A stretch of DNA of 29,832 nucleotides from a virus, in the IMG/VR virus record IMGVR_UViG_3300032282_004457, positions 1 to 29,832 of that record; one strand, given 5' to 3'. The notes under the pieces were generated by a model, which was given only the letters and a program-made list of their open reading frames with translations, was not told the origin of the DNA and did not search any database. Positions 29,775 to 29,832 of this stretch are shown in pieces. Both the position numbers and the translations under genes were made by a program. Each line of letters opens with the position of its first letter. Position 1 is the first letter of the stretch.

Positions 29775-29832
29775 GCTTGTACGAAAAACCCTAATCCGAT
29801 AGTCACGATATTCAATATGTCCTTCTGTATCG
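29744..29832 (-). CDS. C-terminal end of a possible membrane protein (partial)
   Basis: The minus-strand frame entering from the window edge gives 28 residues before a TGA at 29744-29746. They include a hydrophobic run (ILNIVTIGLGFFVQACLMAM) and end in ILFK. It overlaps the start of the next gene by 31 bases. Such a C-terminal membrane helix fits a small membrane protein, but a frame this short could be chance. Confidence 0.35.
   Translation of the reverse strand, partial: IQKDILNIVTIGLGFFVQACLMAMILFK

Overview
The window looks like an accessory region of a large tailed phage (T4-like myovirus type) infecting a Gram-negative proteobacterium. The evidence is AT-rich DNA with heavy use of ATA and AGA codons, near-continuous coding with overlapping starts and stops, tRNA genes beside tiny ORFs, and at least 14 copies of a TAAATA element like the T4 late-promoter core (TATAAATA) in front of gene starts. 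No structural, replication or packaging gene is visible, so the phage assignment is an inference. The host hint comes from an IscU gene that closely resembles gamma/betaproteobacterial IscU and keeps host-like codon use.

Layout. (1) 1-1159: minus-strand RNA block (aberrant tRNA-like element, small protein, tRNA-Tyr), then about 700 bp without a large gene, holding hairpins, a 47-bp direct repeat and a small minus-strand promoter-ORF-terminator unit. (2) 1160-2371: glycosyltransferase-like gene. (3) 2407-8566 (+): six-gene operon with five radical SAM enzymes and one methyltransferase. (4) 8550-13186 (-): converging five-gene operon: PLP-fold aminotransferase-like protein, PP-loop/QueC-like ATPase, twitch radical SAM, unknown protein, radical SAM. 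The two operons meet tail to tail over a hairpin. (5) 13206-15737 (+): three Fe(II)/2-oxoglutarate (2OG) oxygenase-like genes and a degenerate kinase-like gene. (6) 15738-22703 (-): long operon starting with a radical SAM protein that has a tetraether-synthase-like N-terminus, then six 2OG oxygenases (five of them short paralogues), an SGNH-like protein, a nitroreductase-like protein, an unknown and an SDR-like protein. (7) 22744-24646 (+): kinase-like, GNAT-like and SGNH-like genes. (8) 24638-25300 (-) a 2OG oxygenase and 25325-26737 (+) a large unknown. (9) 26739-29832 (-): two VOC proteins, IscU, FkbM methyltransferase, a His-rich exported protein, an unknown and a truncated membrane-protein end.

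Together the genes form an unusually dense iron-dependent modification island: eight radical SAM proteins (4Fe-4S plus SAM), ten 2OG-like proteins (mononuclear iron), two metal-dependent VOC proteins and a scaffold for Fe-S assembly. Amide-forming, transaminating, flavin, methyl-, glycosyl- and acyl-transfer enzymes accompany them. The substrate is not evident. Candidates are a surface glycan or small-molecule decoration, modification of a virion protein, or remodelling of host metabolites or lipids. Regulation appears built on TAAATA elements, many of them only 4-6 bases from the ATG, so that late transcripts could start at or near the start codon.
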